Shown piece after piece: positions 50,750 through 59,944 of a stretch of DNA of 64,000 nt. This DNA is from Herbaspirillum sp. RV1423 (lineage in GTDB: Bacteria; Pseudomonadota; Gammaproteobacteria; Burkholderiales; Burkholderiaceae_D), in NCBI RefSeq assembly GCF_000577615.1, contig NZ_CBXX010000011.1, positions 78,286-142,285 of the forward strand, given 5' to 3'. Within the stretch, counting starts at the first letter, position 1; every line of letters starts with the position of its first letter. The translations under genes were made by a program, and so were the position numbers. The notes beneath the pieces were generated by a model. The model was given only the letters and a program-made list of their open reading frames with translations, was not told the DNA's origin and did no database searches.

Positions 50750-51556
50750 CTACTCCCCCCTCGTCTCAGCAAGACGCCGCGCCGCCTTGCCGCCTTCGCT
50801 GGCCCAGAACGCCGTATCGGCAGCCTGGATGCGCTGCGCCGAATTCTCCATATGACGCAAAGCCGCTGCGCGCGCCGCGTCGGCGTCGCCGTCGTCAATT
50901 GCCTGCGCAATCCCGGCATGCTCGTTGCGCACCTGCTGGCTGAAATCCTCGCGTCGCGCTTCATTGATGCGCGCTACCCGGATCGCCGCCTGCAGAAACT
51001 GACTCAGAAACTGCAACAACGAGGTGTACAGGGGATTGTGTGCCGCCTCGGAAATCGCCGCATGGAAAGCAAAGTCTTCCGCCACGCCATCGCGTCCGGC
51101 CAGCACGGCCTTGTCGATGTCCTTCAATGCCTGCCGGATACGCCGGTTCTGCGCCTTGGTGCGACGCTGCGCCGCCAGCGCCGCCATTTCACCCTCGATG
51201 CCGCGGCGCAGTTCGATCACGCGCAACACCGCCTGGATGGAATCGCGCACGTCGATGTCGAGCCGGAACGGCGTGGCGTTGTTCGGCGCCAGCACCACGG
51301 TGCCGCTGCCCCGGCGCGAACCCACCAGGCCTTCCGATTTGAGCCGTGAAATCGCTTCGCGAATCACGGTGCGACTGACCTGGAAACGTTCGGTCAGCTC
51401 ATTCTCGGACGGCATGCGCGCACCCGGCGCGAAATCGCCTTGACGGATCTGTTCATACAACGTGCCGGTCACGCGGTCGGCCAGCGTACCGTTCGCAGCG
51501 ACAACGGATACGGAAGATGTGGAGGATGGCTGAGTATTTTTCATGTCGATTGACAT
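50750..51556 (-). CDS. FadR/GntR-family transcriptional regulator
   Basis: A 268-residue regulator. The GntR winged helix is at about 25-90 (RMPSENELTERFQVSRTVIREAISRLKSEGLV). The C-terminal FCD effector domain carries helical DIRDSIQAVLRVIELRRGIEGEMAALAAQRR and conserved His residues in FHAAISEAAHN and DDGDADAARAAALRHM, probable metal/ligand sites. It is divergent to denD across a long palindrome, so it likely represses D-erythronate or related sugar-acid use. The start codon at 51556 overlaps a second TCATGTC/GACATGA repeat. Confidence 0.9.
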   Translation of the reverse strand: MSIDMKNTQPSSTSSVSVVAANGTLADRVTGTLYEQIRQGDFAPGARMPSENELTERFQVSRTVIREAISRLKSEGLVGSRRGSGTVVLAPNNATPFRLDIDVRDSIQAVLRVIELRRGIEGEMAALAAQRRTKAQNRRIRQALKDIDKAVLAGRDGVAEDFAFHAAISEAAHNPLYTSLLQFLSQFLQAAIRVARINEARREDFSQQVRNEHAGIAQAIDDGDADAARAAALRHMENSAQRIQAADTAFWASEGGKAARRLAETRGE

Positions 51557-51581
51557 GATACTGCTTTCTTCTTACACTGGC

Positions 51582-51606
51582 CGCAAAGTTGTATGACAAC
51601 TTTGCG
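51582..51606. promoter_or_regulatory. FadR-type operator between the regulator and denD
   Basis: CGCAAAGTTGT-ATG-ACAACTTTGCG is a perfect inverted repeat with 11-bp arms. A second, TCATGTC-GATT-GACATGA (51541-51558), overlaps the regulator start codon. An additional half-site GTTGTAC follows at 51614. Confidence 0.8.
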
Positions 51607-51644
51607 AAATGACGTTGTACGAACAGAACAATCCAGGAGAAGAC

Positions 51645-52619
51645 ATGCATATCGTTATCACCGGCGGCGCCGGTTTTCTGGGCAGCCGCCTGGCGCGTCA
51701 ATTGCTCAAGCGCGGTCAGTTGACCGGCAGCGACGGCAAGCAGCAAACCATCACCCGCATCACCCTGCTCGACGTCGTGGCGGCGCAAGGTTTCGACGAT
51801 GCCCGCATCGAGCCGGTCGTGGGCGACATCGCCGACGCCGCCGTCATCGCGCGCGTGATCGGCAAGGATACGCAATCGATCTTCCACCTCGCCGCTATCG
51901 TCAGCGGCCACGCCGAAGCCGATTTCGACCTCGGCATGAAGATCAACTTCGACGCCACCCGCCTCATCCTGGAACGCGCCCGCGCGCTCGGCACCAGGCC
52001 GCGCGTGGTGTTCACCAGTTCGGTCGCGGTGTTCGGCGGCGCGTTGCCGGCGCAAGTGCCCGACAATGCCCTGCTGATGCCGCAAAGCTCCTACGGTGCG
52101 CAAAAGGCGATGGGCGAATTGCTGATCAACGATTACAGCCGCAAGGGTTTCATCGACGGCCGCGCGTTGCGCATGCCGACCATTTCCGTACGCCCCGGCG
52201 CGCCGAACAAGGCGGCCTCAAGCTTCGCCAGCGGCATCATCCGCGAACCGCTCAACGGCCAAGCCTCGGTCTGCCCGGTCAGCCCTGAAACACGCATGTG
52301 GCTGATGTCGCCGCGCAAGGCCATCGACAACCTGATCCATGGCCACGAAATCAACGGCGCCGATCTCGGCCTTGCGCGTTTCCTCAGCATCGACGGTCTG
52401 TCTGTCAGCGTGCGCCAGATGGTCGACGCGCTGGAGCAAGTCGCCGGCGCCGACGTCGTCAAACTGATCGAGTGGAAGGAAGACGAAGCCATCAAGCGCA
52501 TCGTCAACTCCTGGCCCGGCAGCTTTGAAGCCAAACGCGCCAAGGCGCTGGGCTTCACCGCCGACAGCGATTTCGCGAGCATCGTGAAGGGGCACATCGA
52601 AGATGAAGTGAAGAAGTAA
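51645..52619 (+). CDS. denD: D-erythronate dehydrogenase DenD
   Basis: A 324-residue extended short-chain dehydrogenase. TGGAGFLGSRLAR (about 6-18) is the NAD-binding Rossmann turn; the catalytic Ser-Tyr-Lys set lies around VVFTSSVAVFGG and SSYGAQKAMGE. The match to DenD (SDR in four-carbon acid sugar catabolism) is good, and the divergent FadR-type regulator fits. ATG 51645 follows AGGAGAAGAC. No other den/otn genes are visible, so the pathway would be incomplete here. Confidence 0.86.
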   Translation: MHIVITGGAGFLGSRLARQLLKRGQLTGSDGKQQTITRITLLDVVAAQGFDDARIEPVVGDIADAAVIARVIGKDTQSIFHLAAIVSGHAEADFDLGMKINFDATRLILERARALGTRPRVVFTSSVAVFGGALPAQVPDNALLMPQSSYGAQKAMGELLINDYSRKGFIDGRALRMPTISVRPGAPNKAASSFASGIIREPLNGQASVCPVSPETRMWLMSPRKAIDNLIHGHEINGADLGLARFLSIDGLSVSVRQMVDALEQVAGADVVKLIEWKEDEAIKRIVNSWPGSFEAKRAKALGFTADSDFASIVKGHIEDEVKK

Positions 52620-52708
52620 TCCCCGGTTGCGCCCTGAAAACCGGCGTCGGCAACGGCGCCGCCTTTTATTTCAGGCGTACAATATGTGCACGTTCATCGG
52701 AGGCGAAA

Positions 52709-53296
52709 ATGGATCAACTCACACTCGCCGCCTACGACAAGGCGGCCGCATCATTTGCGCAGGACTGGCACGACCAGCCCGCGCCGGAAGATCTGTATGC
52801 GCTCGTCCAACAACATTTCGTCGCCGGCAGTGTGGCCGATATCGGTTGCGGCAGCGGGCGCGAAGTCGGCTGGCTGGCTTCGCAGGGTTTTGCGGCAACC
52901 GGTTACGACGCGTCGCAAGGCTTACTGGATCAGGCGAAGCTGCGCTATCCGCAGCAGGCTTTTCACCTCGCTGCATTGCCTGCGCTGGACGGCATCGCCG
53001 ATGCCAGCTTCGACAATGTCTTGTGCGAAACTGTGATCATGCATCTTCCGCGAGCGCAGATCGTCCCGGCCGTACGACGACTGTGGAGCCTCGTCAAACC
53101 GGGCGGTGTGTTGTATCTAAGCTGGCGCGTGACCAAAGAGGCAGATCAGCGCGACAAGCATGAACGGCTGTATGCCGCCTTCGATGCTTCCTTGGTCAAG
53201 GACGCTCTGAATAACGCAAGTTATCTCTTGGATGAAGAAGTCGCCAGCATGTCGTCCGGCAAAACGATACACCGGCTGATCGCGACAAAACAATAA
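52709..53296 (+). CDS. class I SAM-dependent methyltransferase
   Basis: A 195-residue protein. The SAM-binding motif I is VADIGCGSGREVGWLASQGF (about 43-62), followed by GYDASQGLLDQAKLRYP and LCETVIMHLP. This is the UbiE/COQ5-like or Methyltransf_11 shape, with no substrate domain. The target is unknown. It lies 89 bases after denD on the same strand; the gap and changed function suggest a separate unit. A ribosome binding site GGAGG precedes the start. Confidence 0.87.
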   Translation: MDQLTLAAYDKAAASFAQDWHDQPAPEDLYALVQQHFVAGSVADIGCGSGREVGWLASQGFAATGYDASQGLLDQAKLRYPQQAFHLAALPALDGIADASFDNVLCETVIMHLPRAQIVPAVRRLWSLVKPGGVLYLSWRVTKEADQRDKHERLYAAFDASLVKDALNNASYLLDEEVASMSSGKTIHRLIATKQ

Positions 53297-53312
53297 GCAA
53301 TCCGCTACGCCA

Positions 53313-53337
53313 TAAAAAAACGCGGATAAATCCGCGC
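53313..53337 (-). terminator. rho-independent terminator of the mmsB operon
   Basis: On the minus strand CGCGGA-TTTA-TCCGCG is followed by seven Ts. It lies about 90 bases after the mmsB stop. Confidence 0.8.
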
Positions 53338-53427
53338 TGAATTGGAGACTGCAGGCCGTGTCGTTTCCCCCGCCACGGCCCTTGGTAAAGCAGCAACAAC
53401 TACACAACTGCCAACGATCGCTCCCTG

Positions 53428-54321
53428 TTACTTCGCTTTCGCCAGCATGTTGAACACGCTGGAAAAATCCAGCCCGCCCGACCCCGACTTGCTGTGGATG
53501 TCGTACAGATTGCGCGCCAGCGCGCCCATCGGCACGCTGCTGCCTGTGGCCAGTGCATTCTCCACCGCCAGGCCGAGATCCTTCAACATCAGGTCGACGC
53601 CGAAACCGCCGGCATAGCCTTTCGATGCCGGCGCGGCTTCCATCACGCCGGGACAGGGGTTGTAGACTTCCAGCGCCCAATTGCGGCCGGAGCTCTTGGA
53701 CATCACTTCCGACAAGACCTTGGGGTCCATGCCGTTGGCCATGCCGAGACGGATCGCTTCGGACGTGCCGATCATCAGGATGCCCAGCAACATGTTGTTG
53801 CACACCTTGACGGTCTGGCCGCTGCCGCTGGCGCCGGCGTGATAGATCGCCTTGCCCATCTTTTCCAGATAAGGCTTCGCCAATCCGAAACCGTCGACGG
53901 TGCCGCCCACCATGAAGGTCAGCGTACCGGCCGTGGCACCACCGGTGCCGCCGGAGACCGGCGCATCCAGCATGGTGAAGCCCTTCTCCTGCGCCGCCGC
54001 CGCGACCTTGCGCGCGCTTTCCGGCGCAATGGTCGAGCAGTCGATCAGCAAGGTGCCGGGCTTGATGTTGGCCAGGATGCCCTTGTCGCCGAGATAGATC
54101 GATTCGACGTGCTTGCTGGCCGGCAGCATGGTGATGACGATCCTGGCCTTGGCCACCGCGGCCATGGCGTCGGCTTCAGTAACGCCGCCGGTCTCGACCA
54201 GCTTGTCGACGCTGGTTTTGACGAGGTCGTGTCCGCTGACCGAGAATCCCGCCTTGACGAGATTCTGCGCCATCGGCAAGCCCATGTTGCCCAGGCCAAT
54301 AAAAGCGATGTCGGCGCTCAT
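53428..54321 (-). CDS. mmsB: 3-hydroxyisobutyrate dehydrogenase
   Basis: A 297-residue oxidoreductase of the beta-hydroxyacid dehydrogenase family. The NAD site is IAFIGLGNMGLPMAQNLVKAGF, DAPVSGGTGGATAGTLTFMVGG is the substrate loop, and the catalytic Lys is in GQTVKVCNNMLLG. It oxidises 3-hydroxyisobutyrate to methylmalonate semialdehyde in valine breakdown; the next gene (mmsA) uses the product. It is last in the operon after mmsA with a 39-base gap. Confidence 0.93.
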   Translation of the reverse strand: MSADIAFIGLGNMGLPMAQNLVKAGFSVSGHDLVKTSVDKLVETGGVTEADAMAAVAKARIVITMLPASKHVESIYLGDKGILANIKPGTLLIDCSTIAPESARKVAAAAQEKGFTMLDAPVSGGTGGATAGTLTFMVGGTVDGFGLAKPYLEKMGKAIYHAGASGSGQTVKVCNNMLLGILMIGTSEAIRLGMANGMDPKVLSEVMSKSSGRNWALEVYNPCPGVMEAAPASKGYAGGFGVDLMLKDLGLAVENALATGSSVPMGALARNLYDIHSKSGSGGLDFSSVFNMLAKAK

Positions 54322-54360
54322 GTTGTTCTCCTTTTGTTTTGCATAAGTCCTGTTGATAGC

Positions 54361-55869
54361 TTACTTCAGCGAAATCGTGGTGTTGACCTGGCCGGCTTCT
54401 TCATCCGGCGCATACCAGCGTGCGGTGACTGTCTTGGTCTGGGTCCAGAACAGCACCGCCTGCTTGCCATTGGGGCCGAGGTCGCCGAGTTTGGAAGCGC
54501 GCGAACCGGTAAAGCTGAAATACGCCACAGGCACCGGGATAGGCACGTTGATGCCGACCTGGCCGACGTCGATTTCATTCTGGAACTTGCGCGCGGCCCA
54601 ACCCGATGAAGTGAAGATCGAGGTGCCGTTGCCGTTCGGGTTGGCGTTGATGAAGGCGATGGCGTCGTCCAGAGTGTCGACTTCGACGATGCACATCGCC
54701 GGTCCGAAGATTTCCTGGTCGTAGATGTCCATGCCAGCCTTGACGCCGGTGAACACGGTCGGGCCGACAAAGTTGCCGTCCTCGTAACCGGCCACCTTGC
54801 AATTGCGGCCATCCAGCAGCAACTTGGCGCCCTGCTCCACACCGACGCCGATCAGGCGCTCCACGCGCTGCTTGGCGGCCTTGGAAACCAGCGGACCGAC
54901 ATCCACCTTGCGATCGCTGCCGGGACCGATTTTCATGGCCTTGGAACGCTCGACGATTTCCGGGATCCACTCTTTGGTCTTGCCGACCAGCACCACCACC
55001 GAGTTGGCCATGCAGCGCTGGCCGGCTGCGCCGAACGCGGCGCCGAGCAGGTTGTTGATGGCCTGGTCCTTCGGCGCGTCGGGCAGCACGATGCAGTGGT
55101 TCTTCGCACCCATCATCGATTGCGCGCGCTTGCCGGCTTCGCTGGCGCGGCGGTAGATGTGCGTACCGACATGAGTCGAACCGATGAAGGAGACGGCCTT
55201 GATATCGGGATGGTCGCAGATCATGTTGGCCACGTCGGGGCCGCCATGCACGACGTTGAGCACGCCCGGCGGCAGGCCGGCCTTGTTGGCCAGCTCGACC
55301 AGGAACAGCGACGACGACGGATCCTGCTCGGAGGGCTTGAGCACGAAGGTGTTGCCGCAGGCGACCGAGATCGGGAACATGAAGCACGGCAGCATCACCG
55401 GGAAGTTGAACGCGGTGATGCCCGCCCCGACGCCGATCGGCTGATGAATCGTGTAGACGTCGACGCCGCCGGCCACATTCTCGGCCAGCTCACCCAGTTG
55501 CAGCGAGGTGATCGAACAAGCATGTTCGACCACTTCCAGGCCGCGCATGACTTCGCCTTCGGCGTCCGGCAGGGTCTTGCCGTGTTCGCGCGTAATCAGT
55601 TCGGCCAGCGGCGCGATGTTGTCGCGCAGCAGTTGCTGGAACTTCAGCATGATGCGCATGCGCTGCGCCAGTGAAGTGTTGCGCCAGGTCTTAAAGGCTT
55701 CCTTGGCGTTGGCGACGGCGCGGTCGACTTCCTCTTTGGTCGCGAACGGCACGCGCGCGACGACTTCCTGCGTGGCCGGATTGAGCACGTCGCGCCATTC
55801 TTTCGAAGTCGACTGGACGTGCTCGCCGTTGATGTAGAGGGGAACGTTGGGAATGTTGGCTTGGCTCAT
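54361..55869 (-). CDS. mmsA: methylmalonate-semialdehyde dehydrogenase (CoA-acylating)
   Basis: A 502-residue aldehyde dehydrogenase. The NAD-binding part begins NVPLYINGEHVQSTSKEW; the active-site Cys is in AAGQRCMANSVVVLVG, and TAFNFPVMLPCFMFPISVACGNTFVLKPSEQDPSS is written around the cofactor pocket. It converts methylmalonate semialdehyde to propionyl-CoA. Between mmsB and the binding-protein gene, on one transcript. Confidence 0.94.
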   Translation of the reverse strand: MSQANIPNVPLYINGEHVQSTSKEWRDVLNPATQEVVARVPFATKEEVDRAVANAKEAFKTWRNTSLAQRMRIMLKFQQLLRDNIAPLAELITREHGKTLPDAEGEVMRGLEVVEHACSITSLQLGELAENVAGGVDVYTIHQPIGVGAGITAFNFPVMLPCFMFPISVACGNTFVLKPSEQDPSSSLFLVELANKAGLPPGVLNVVHGGPDVANMICDHPDIKAVSFIGSTHVGTHIYRRASEAGKRAQSMMGAKNHCIVLPDAPKDQAINNLLGAAFGAAGQRCMANSVVVLVGKTKEWIPEIVERSKAMKIGPGSDRKVDVGPLVSKAAKQRVERLIGVGVEQGAKLLLDGRNCKVAGYEDGNFVGPTVFTGVKAGMDIYDQEIFGPAMCIVEVDTLDDAIAFINANPNGNGTSIFTSSGWAARKFQNEIDVGQVGINVPIPVPVAYFSFTGSRASKLGDLGPNGKQAVLFWTQTKTVTARWYAPDEEAGQVNTTISLK

Positions 55870-55953
55870 GATGCGTTTTCCATAGTGATGATGAAGAAAC
55901 CGGAAGTCGGGTCGGAGATATCGGCAACGTTGAAACGCGACTCCCGGAAAACC

Positions 55954-57168
55954 TTATTTGACCAGCGGGCAAGCGGCATCCATCGGACGGAAAGCCTGCT
56001 GCGCGGGAATGGTCGACAACAATTTCAGATAATCCCAAGGCGCCTTGGATTCAGCCGGCGACTTGACCTGGTACAGATACATGTCGTGGATCACGCGGCC
56101 GTCGGGACGGATCGAAGCGTTGCGCATGACGACGTCGTGGATCGGAATCTCGCGCATCTTTTGCGAAACGACTTTCCAGTCCGAGGTCTTGGCGGCGGCG
56201 CGCGCCTTCAGGAAGTGATACACGCTGGAATACACGCCGGCCTGGACCATGGTCGGCTTGTTGTTCTTGAACTGCGCTTCGAAACGCTTGGAAAACGCAC
56301 GCGTGTCGTTGTCGTAATCCCAGTAGAAGCCGTCGGTATACACCAGCCCCTGCGCGGCATCGAGGCCCAGCGCATGCACGTCGGACAGGAACACCAGCAA
56401 CGCCACCAGACGCTGGTTCTTGTCGCCGACGCTGAAGGAACGCGCCTGCTTGATTGCATTGACGACATCGCTGCCGCCATCAGCCAGACCGATCACCTGT
56501 GCCTTGGAAGCCTGCGCCTGCAACAGGAAGGACGAAAAGTCCGATGCATTCAGCGGATGCCGCACCGAGCCGACCACCGTGCCGCCCAGGCTCTTGACGA
56601 CATCGCTGGCGTCTTTCTCAAGCGAATGGCCGAAGGCGTAATCGACGGTCACGAAGTACCATGATTTGTTGCCCAGCTTGGTCAGCGCGGCAGCCGCGCC
56701 AGCCGCTTGCGAATATGTGTCGAACATCCAATGGAAGCCGTTGCTGGCGCATTCGGTCGTGGTCAGCGCACCGGTAGCCGGACCGCTGTACATGGCGATG
56801 CCGCCCTTTTCCTTGATCAGCTTCTGCACCGCCAGCGCCACCGACGAATTGGTCAGGTCGGCAATCGCCTCGACCTTGTCGCGGTCCAGCCATTCGCGGG
56901 CGCGCGTGACGCCGACGTCGGGCTTGTTCTGGTTGTCGGCAGACAGCACTTCGATCTTCATGCCCTTGCATTCAGCCTTGAGGCAATCCTCGATCGCCAG
57001 CCGCGCGGCGACGACGGAACCTTGCCCGCCCATCGCCGAATACGGGCCGGACATGTCGGTCAGCACGCCGATTTTGACGGTATCGGAATTTTGCGCCTGG
57101 ACGGCGACGGAAATACAGGACAGGGAAAGCGCAGCCATGACCAGGCTGGCACGGATGTTTTTCTGCAT
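55954..57168 (-). CDS. ABC transporter substrate-binding protein, branched-chain amino acid type
   Basis: A 404-residue protein; signal peptide to about residue 25 (VAVQAQN), then DTVKIGVLTDMSGPYSAMGGQGSVVAARLAIED, the periplasmic binding-protein type I fold. Sequences like GGIAMYSGPATGALTTTECASNGFHWMFDTYSQ match the family. It is the first gene before mmsA and mmsB, so it may bind valine or a related branched acid feeding that pathway. No permease is nearby. Confidence 0.88.
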   Translation of the reverse strand: MQKNIRASLVMAALSLSCISVAVQAQNSDTVKIGVLTDMSGPYSAMGGQGSVVAARLAIEDCLKAECKGMKIEVLSADNQNKPDVGVTRAREWLDRDKVEAIADLTNSSVALAVQKLIKEKGGIAMYSGPATGALTTTECASNGFHWMFDTYSQAAGAAAALTKLGNKSWYFVTVDYAFGHSLEKDASDVVKSLGGTVVGSVRHPLNASDFSSFLLQAQASKAQVIGLADGGSDVVNAIKQARSFSVGDKNQRLVALLVFLSDVHALGLDAAQGLVYTDGFYWDYDNDTRAFSKRFEAQFKNNKPTMVQAGVYSSVYHFLKARAAAKTSDWKVVSQKMREIPIHDVVMRNASIRPDGRVIHDMYLYQVKSPAESKAPWDYLKLLSTIPAQQAFRPMDAACPLVK

Positions 57169-57243
57169 GGAGTCTCCTCGTTATATGTTGTATGAAATTG
57201 CTCTGCGGCGATTTCGAGACTCATTTTGCATGTGCATTAATAC

Positions 57244-57289
57244 GGTTACAATAACCAATAATTCAAAAGCCTTTTGCATAATTGCAAAA
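57244..57289. promoter_or_regulatory. two palindromes in the binding-protein/LysR divergent promoter
   Basis: GGTTA-CAA-TAACC (57244-57256) and TTTTGCA-TAAT-TGCAAAA (57272-57289) lie 15 bases apart. The second is an AT-rich inverted repeat as expected for a LysR activator; it is 26 bases from the LysR start codon. Confidence 0.65.
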
Positions 57290-57315
57290 AATCATTGAAA
57301 ACCGATCATGGAGAG

Positions 57316-58236
57316 ATGATGCTGGATTGGGACAACCTGCGGGTATTCCTCGAACTCACCCGCAGCCAGGGCCTGGTTGATGCCGCCAAGAAACTGGGCA
57401 TCGACCACTCGACCGTTTCGCGGCGCATCAAGCGCTTCGAAGAGCAGGTCGGCAGCCAATTGTTCGACCGCAACAACCATGGCTACAACCTCACCGCCGA
57501 CGGCTACCGCCTGGTCGAATATGCGGAAAAGATAGAAAGCACCGTCTACGCCGCCACCGAAGAACTGGGCGGCCATAATCGCCTGCTGTCGGGCCAGGTA
57601 CGCCTGGGCGCGACCGAGGGCTTCGGCACCTTCGTGCTGGCGCCGCACATCGCGCACTTCTGCGCGCGCAATCCGCACATCTCGGTGGATATGCTGCCGA
57701 TGCCGCGCTTCGTCAACCTTTCCAAGCGCGAAGCCGACATCAGCGTTACCATCGAACGTCCGGTCAGCGGTAATTACGTTGTCACGAAACTGGCCGATTA
57801 TGTTCTCAGGCTGTACGCCACGCCGGCTTACCTGGAAAGCCATCCGGCCATCCGCAAGACGGCGGATCTGGAGCGCCACGCCTTTATCGGCTACATCGAC
57901 GACCTGGTGTTCAGCGAAGAACTGCGCTACAAGGAGAACATCGCGCCGGAGGCTTTCCGCGCGTTTCGCAGCACCAGCGTGATCGCCCAGTACACGGCGG
58001 CGCGCAGCGGCCAGGCGTTGGCGATCCTGCCCTGCTTCCTGGCGCAACAGTCGGACGAACTGGTGCCGGTGCTGCCCGGCGAGGTGGAAATCATGCGTTC
58101 GTTCTGGCTGGTCGCCGCCAGCGAACAGCGGCATGTGGCGCGGGTGTCGGCATTGTGGAGCTATTTGCGCGAATGCATGGAACCGAACAAGGAATTTTTG
58201 ATGGGGAAGTCGCGTCAGATGACGTGGATCAAATAA
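57316..58236 (+). CDS. LysR-family transcriptional regulator
   Basis: A 306-residue regulator starting MMLDWDNLRVFLELTRSQ with GGAGAG just upstream. The helix-turn-helix is LVDAAKKLGIDHSTVSRRIKRFEEQVG (about 19-45), followed by the linker and a substrate-binding domain (about 90-295). It is divergent from the binding protein-mmsA-mmsB operon with palindromes in between, so it probably controls that operon with a pathway intermediate as inducer. Confidence 0.9.
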   Translation: MMLDWDNLRVFLELTRSQGLVDAAKKLGIDHSTVSRRIKRFEEQVGSQLFDRNNHGYNLTADGYRLVEYAEKIESTVYAATEELGGHNRLLSGQVRLGATEGFGTFVLAPHIAHFCARNPHISVDMLPMPRFVNLSKREADISVTIERPVSGNYVVTKLADYVLRLYATPAYLESHPAIRKTADLERHAFIGYIDDLVFSEELRYKENIAPEAFRAFRSTSVIAQYTAARSGQALAILPCFLAQQSDELVPVLPGEVEIMRSFWLVAASEQRHVARVSALWSYLRECMEPNKEFLMGKSRQMTWIK

Positions 58237-58317
58237 GAACGCGCAGCCAGCGTGCAGACTACCGATAGTGAAACCCCCCCCAACCGGGCCTCGCGGCTCG
58301 CTACCAAGGAGATCAGC

Positions 58318-58899
58318 ATGGCAGCAAAGAAAATTTTATTGTTGACCGGAGATTTTGCCGAAGATTACGAAACCATGGTGCCGTTCCAGGCGCTGCAAAT
58401 GGTGGGCCATACCGTCCACGCCGTCTGCCCCGGCAAGAAGACCGGCGACAAGATCAAGACCGCCATCCACGACTTTGAAGGCGATCAGACCTACTCCGAA
58501 AAACCGGGCCACCAGTTCGCCCTGAACGCCAGCTTCGACGACGTCGATCCGGCCAAATACGATGCCATCGTCATCGCCGGCGGCCGTGCGCCGGAATACC
58601 TGCGCCTGGACGCCAAGGTAATCGCCATCGTGCGCCACTTCGCCGAAGCCAAGAAACCGATCGCCGCCGTCTGTCACGGCGCGCAATTGCTGGCGGCTGC
58701 CGGCGTGATCGAAGGCAAGAAGATTTCGGCCTATCCGGCCTGCGCGCCGGAAGTCAAACTGGCCGGCGGCCACTATGCCGATATTGCCGTGGACAGCGCC
58801 GTCACCGACGGCAACTTCGTCACCTCGCCGGCATGGCCGGGCCATCCGCAATGGCTGGCGCAATTCCTCAAAGTGCTGGGAACGGAAATCAAGCCGTAA
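58318..58899 (+). CDS. DJ-1/PfpI family protein
   Basis: A 193-residue protein with the nucleophile elbow [14 protein letters not shown], placing the reactive Cys at 119. [24 protein letters not shown] is the usual start; [29 protein letters not shown] and [17 protein letters not shown] fit the PfpI/YhbO subgroup. It may be a glyoxalase III, deglycase-like or stress protein. Start at 58318 follows AAGGAGATCAGC. It is downstream of the LysR gene. Confidence 0.9.
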   Translation: MAAKKILLLTGDFAEDYETMVPFQALQMVGHTVHAVCPGKKTGDKIKTAIHDFEGDQTYSEKPGHQFALNASFDDVDPAKYDAIVIAGGRAPEYLRLDAKVIAIVRHFAEAKKPIAAVCHGAQLLAAAGVIEGKKISAYPACAPEVKLAGGHYADIAVDSAVTDGNFVTSPAWPGHPQWLAQFLKVLGTEIKP

Positions 58900-58920
58900 C
58901 GCGCTTCCCGCGCAGGGCAA

Positions 58921-58953
58921 AGAAGCCGCAGTCTGCAAGGGACTGCGGCTTTT
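58921..58953. terminator. rho-independent terminator between DJ-1/PfpI and enoyl-CoA hydratase genes
   Basis: AAGCCGCAGTC and GACTGCGGCTT pair with a seven-base loop, followed by TTTTTC. It lies 22 bases after the DJ-1/PfpI stop and is close to the convergent hydratase end. Confidence 0.82.
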
Positions 58954-58961
58954 TCTTTGGA

Positions 58962-59753
58962 TCAGCGTTTCGCAATCCAGGCCGGCGATTCTTTTTCAAG
59001 GAAGGCGCGCAGCCCCTCCTTGCCCTCGTCCGACGCGCGCAGATCGGCGATCACGCCTGTCGTGTAGTCGCGCAATGCCGGCGTGCACGGCAAAGGATTG
59101 GCGACTTGCGCCAGTTCCTTGGCGCGCCGCATCGCCTGCGGACCGTTGGCCAGCAGCGCGACAACGATTTGTTCGGTCTTTGCGTCCAGTTCGGTGGCCA
59201 GCACGACTTCATGCACCAGGTCGATGGCGGCGGCGCGGATGGCCGAGAAACGTTCCGCCGTGACGAAGTAACGCCGCGCCTGCGATACGCCGATCTTGGC
59301 GATCACGTAAGGACTGATGACGGCCGGAGCAAGGCCCAGCTTGACTTCCGACAAGGCAAAAAACGCATTGTCGGAGGCGATGGCGATATCGCAGCAGGCC
59401 ACCAGGCCGACGCCGCCACCCATGACCGTGCCCTGGATCCTGGCGACGGTCGGGTGTGGAAAGCTGTTCAGGCTTTCCATCAGTGCGGACAGTTGCTGCG
59501 CGTCCCTGATGTTGTCCGCGTGCGAGGCGTCGGCCATGCGGCGCATCCAGCCGAGGTCGGCGCCGGCGGAAAATGATTTGCCGGTCGAGGCCAGCACCAG
59601 CACTTTTACTTGCGGGTTGTCCCTGGCTTGCCCGATCAGGTCGATCAGGTGGGTGATCAACAGATCGTCAAAGGCGTTATGGACTTCGGGACGGTTCAGG
59701 GTGATTGTCGCAACCCCGCGCGCGTCGACGGTCAGATCGGCGGCTTGGTTCAT
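58962..59753 (-). CDS. enoyl-CoA hydratase/isomerase, LiuC-like (methylglutaconyl-CoA hydratase)
   Basis: A 263-residue crotonase-fold enzyme. The oxyanion hole motif is SFSAGADLGWMRRMADA and the second is GTVMGGGVGLVACCDIAIAS; SEVKLGLAPAVISPYVI matches LiuC/AtuE-type hydratases that act on branched C6-C10 acyl-CoA in leucine and isoprenoid breakdown. No other liu genes (liuA, liuB, liuD, liuE) are in the window. The assignment as methylglutaconyl-CoA hydratase is therefore by similarity only. Confidence 0.85.
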   Translation of the reverse strand: MNQAADLTVDARGVATITLNRPEVHNAFDDLLITHLIDLIGQARDNPQVKVLVLASTGKSFSAGADLGWMRRMADASHADNIRDAQQLSALMESLNSFPHPTVARIQGTVMGGGVGLVACCDIAIASDNAFFALSEVKLGLAPAVISPYVIAKIGVSQARRYFVTAERFSAIRAAAIDLVHEVVLATELDAKTEQIVVALLANGPQAMRRAKELAQVANPLPCTPALRDYTTGVIADLRASDEGKEGLRAFLEKESPAWIAKR

Positions 59754-59944
59754 GGAGGCTCCTCGGTTCTTTGGTGCGCTTTGAGCGTCTGGTTTTGATG
59801 GGTGGTCTGGAGATAGTAAAAGAAAAATGGGTTGGGGGGAATTGGTGTTGGTTGGATATATGCGCTGGAATATGACGGGCTTTTTTGGCGGGGGAGGTTT
59901 TGGCTTGCTTCGGCAATTGCGTGAAGGCCGGTTTCGCCCGCGTT

